Shown: positions 40,245 through 41,410 of the stretch, piece by piece
Numbering within the stretch: position 1 is the stretch's first letter
How the letters are laid out: each line of letters starts with the position of its first letter
Assembly (NCBI GenBank): GCA_964618555.1
Contig: CAZUBF010000012.1
Location: 1-41,410 of the forward strand
Direction: 5' to 3'
DNA length: 41,410 bases
DNA from: Calidifontimicrobium sp964618555
GTDB lineage: Bacteria; Pseudomonadota; Gammaproteobacteria; Burkholderiales; Burkholderiaceae_C
Notes under the pieces: generated by a model
Database searches by the model: none
Told to the model about the DNA's origin: nothing
The model's input: only the letters and a program-made list of their open reading frames with translations
Program-made: the position numbers and the translations under genes

Positions 40245-40680
40245 TGAGGCGTCCTGGCAGATCTCGGCCTGCTCGGAAATCTCCAGCGCGTCATCGACCT
40301 CGATGCCGAGATAACGGATCGTGGACTCGAGCTTCGAGTATCCAAGCAGCAGCTGCACGGCCCGCCGATTCTTGGTCTTCCTGTAGATCAGCGTGGCCTT
40401 GGTGCGCCGCATTGAGTGCGTGCCGTAGTCGCACCAGCCGAGGCCGGTATCGCTCAGCCAGCCGCGCAGCATGCGCGCGTACTGACGGGTGCAGATGTGC
40501 GGCGAGCTTCGGACGCGGCTCGGGAAGAGGTAACCCTCGGCGCGCGAGCCCGCCTCGCGGATCCAGGCCTCGGCTGCCTCGCGCGCCGGGGCCGTGATCT
40601 CGAACGGTACGGGACGAGCGGTCTTCTTCTGCTGCGCGATCGCGCGGCTGGCCACGCGGTCGCCGCTTAGCAGCGAGGCG
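40245..40680 (-). pseudogene. Tyrosine recombinase (integrase) C-terminal remnant
   Basis: The minus strand encodes SGDRVASRAIAQQKKTARPVPFEITAPAREAAEAWI, YLFPSRVRSSPHICTRQYARMLRGWL, YGTHSMRRTKATLIYRKTKNRRAVQLLLGYSKLESTIRYLGIEVDDALEISEQAEI. This is the catalytic domain of phage-type integrases from box A's distal side to the C terminus. HSMRR (His-x2-Arg) and the nucleophile Tyr in RYLG are present, but the usual His in LLGH is Tyr (LLGY). The first catalytic Arg and the DNA-binding arm are missing. The natural stop after EQTEV is lost and the frame reads on into unrelated sequence. It cannot be active. Confidence 0.82.
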
Positions 40681-40697
40681 CCCCACCGCGACGAATC

Positions 40698-40901
40698 ATG
40701 AAGCCCCAAAAGTACACCCTGCGACTTGCGCGCCGACTTGCCATGAGCCCCGAGCTCGACGTGCCGGCCGGCGCAACCATCCTCGCCAGTGCGGCACTCG
40801 CGGCTCGGCTGCTGATCGAGGATCACGCGATGCTCGCCGACCCGGCGCTGCTGCCCGAGCTCTTGCGCAAGGTTGATGCGTCCGATCGGGCTGCGGCTTA
40901 G
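40698..40901 (+). CDS. Small hypothetical protein next to the integrase remnant
   Basis: A 67-residue frame with plausible coding composition (LDVPAGATILASAALAARLLIEDHAMLADPALLPELLRKVDASDR), mostly helical and without a recognisable family. There is no strong ribosome binding site before ATG 40698. It is divergent from the integrase fragment and may be a relic of the same element. Confidence is limited by its size. Confidence 0.35.
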   Translation: MKPQKYTLRLARRLAMSPELDVPAGATILASAALAARLLIEDHAMLADPALLPELLRKVDASDRAAA

Positions 40902-40951
40902 GCGATCCGCGAAGCGCTTACACGGGCGCTGACATGGCCCGCCGAGGGCGC

Positions 40952-40975
40952 AAAAAAGCCCGCTCGGGGCGGACT
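40952..40975 (-). terminator. Rho-independent terminator (minus strand)
   Basis: On the minus strand AGTCCGC-CCCGA-GCGGGCT is followed by TTTTTT and G. Seven pairs (one G-U) with a five-base loop and a T6 run make a good intrinsic terminator. It would end transcription coming from the right, where no recognisable gene is left in the window. Confidence 0.6.
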
Positions 40976-41410
40976 CTGTCGAATGCGCTAAGTGCTTGAT
41001 TTACTGGCGGAAGGGAGACAGCCGAAAGAAGGGCGGAGAGTGAGCATTCATGCGGGTTCGCGGTCGATCACCTCGCCACGATGCCCCCAAGAATGCCCCC
41101 AGGGCTGGCCCGCTGGCGGCCACCGCTCGCCGCGGCGGCGGGCACTGCGCTTCATCAGTGCCGCCCGTCGTGATTCTGCAACACGAGGCCGACGATCGGC
41201 ACCGGTCCGGTGCAGCTCGGAGCCCTCCCCACGGCGCACGAGCCAAGAAAAAAGCTGAAAACCCCCGCACGTAAGAAACTGGCTACCGGATCGGTCCCAT
41301 GCGCGGCGGCCCCAGAGATTCAGGTACCCCCCCCCGACTTTCCCGGCGCCGCCCGCTTGGTGAGCCGATCGGTCCGTTTGCAAGGGGTGGCAGGGGTCCC
41401 CCCCCCCCCC
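40976..41410. other. Right-end region without supported genes
   Basis: 435 bases with only random-looking frames. It contains C9 at 41327-41335 and C11 at 41400-41410. A GGCACTG/CAGTGCC inverted repeat lies at 41141-41162. The end looks like a contig boundary next to a former integrated element. Confidence 0.5.

Noticed and set aside
40920..41250. tRNA gene or intact attachment site beside the integrase remnant
   Set aside because: No cloverleaf with a T-loop GTTCGAATC-type sequence and no duplicated core were found.
41001..41383. Overlapping short frames near the right edge
   Set aside because: Composition is non-coding and the region includes C9 and C11 tracts.
41400..41410. C11 run as a biological homopolymer
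   Set aside because: It lies at the very end of the sequence; a poly-G read artefact reversed at a contig end is the simpler explanation.

Overview
The window reads as a high-GC betaproteobacterial chromosome segment, most likely Burkholderiales of the Rubrivivax/Leptothrix/Methylibium type. The basis is the very high GC, the pairing of a DUF3460 gene with scpA, a DUF3717/DUF1289 protein, and gene families typical of that order. Both ends are open: the left edge cuts into metG, and the right edge ends in poly-C tracts that look like a contig end.

Layout. 0-6 kb: metG 3' part, a SulP transporter, a CYTH-CHAD protein and a BamE-like lipoprotein on the opposite strand, then DUF3460-scpA. 6-11 kb: an OlsB-like acyltransferase behind four 11-bp Pho-box-like repeats, a small protein resembling half of a sulfur oxygenase reductase, a hybrid histidine kinase and a LuxR-type regulator with related palindromic repeats at their 3' ends. 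11-17.5 kb: MaoC, orphan ParA, TauE/SafE permease, extradiol dioxygenase, a ribbon-helix-helix/coiled-coil gene pair with a perfect 20-bp operator palindrome, orphan BMP-type binding protein, DUF3717/DUF1289 and a MATE exporter, then a Cas3-HD-like remnant. 17.8-24 kb: a winged-helix/TPR transmembrane regulator divergent from a DUF4242 protein, then a Cpx-like envelope stress operon (cpxP-, cpxR-, cpxA-like) with a GTAAA-N5-GTAAA site upstream, and a lipoprotein. 24.1-24.9 kb is a scar of gene fragments. 25-27.4 kb: an arsRICB-type arsenic operon (arsR, arsI, arsC, acr3). 27.7-28.6 kb: broken GDPD and psd genes joined at one point. 28.7-33.6 kb: a glycosyltransferase, a PlcP/LpxH-like metallophosphoesterase and an unusual pyruvate kinase, each preceded by 11-bp-spaced GTCA repeats. 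33.6-35.7 kb: formaldehyde oxidation (fghA, frmA). 36.5-40 kb: a periplasmic amidohydrolase divergent from a second winged-helix/TPR regulator. 40-41.4 kb: a dead integrase fragment and low-information sequence.

The best candidate for a coherent and little-described system is a phosphate-starvation lipid-remodelling regulon. The predicted ornithine-lipid acyltransferase, glycolipid glycosyltransferase and phospholipase-C-like metallophosphoesterase, plus a pyruvate kinase, all carry same-orientation Pho-box-like direct repeats. The second is a pair of paralogous membrane-anchored winged-helix/TPR regulators, each with three TTCG direct repeats at helical spacing in its divergent promoter. Domain and motif statements are read from the translated sequence; family assignments rest on memory of those families, and no database search was run.
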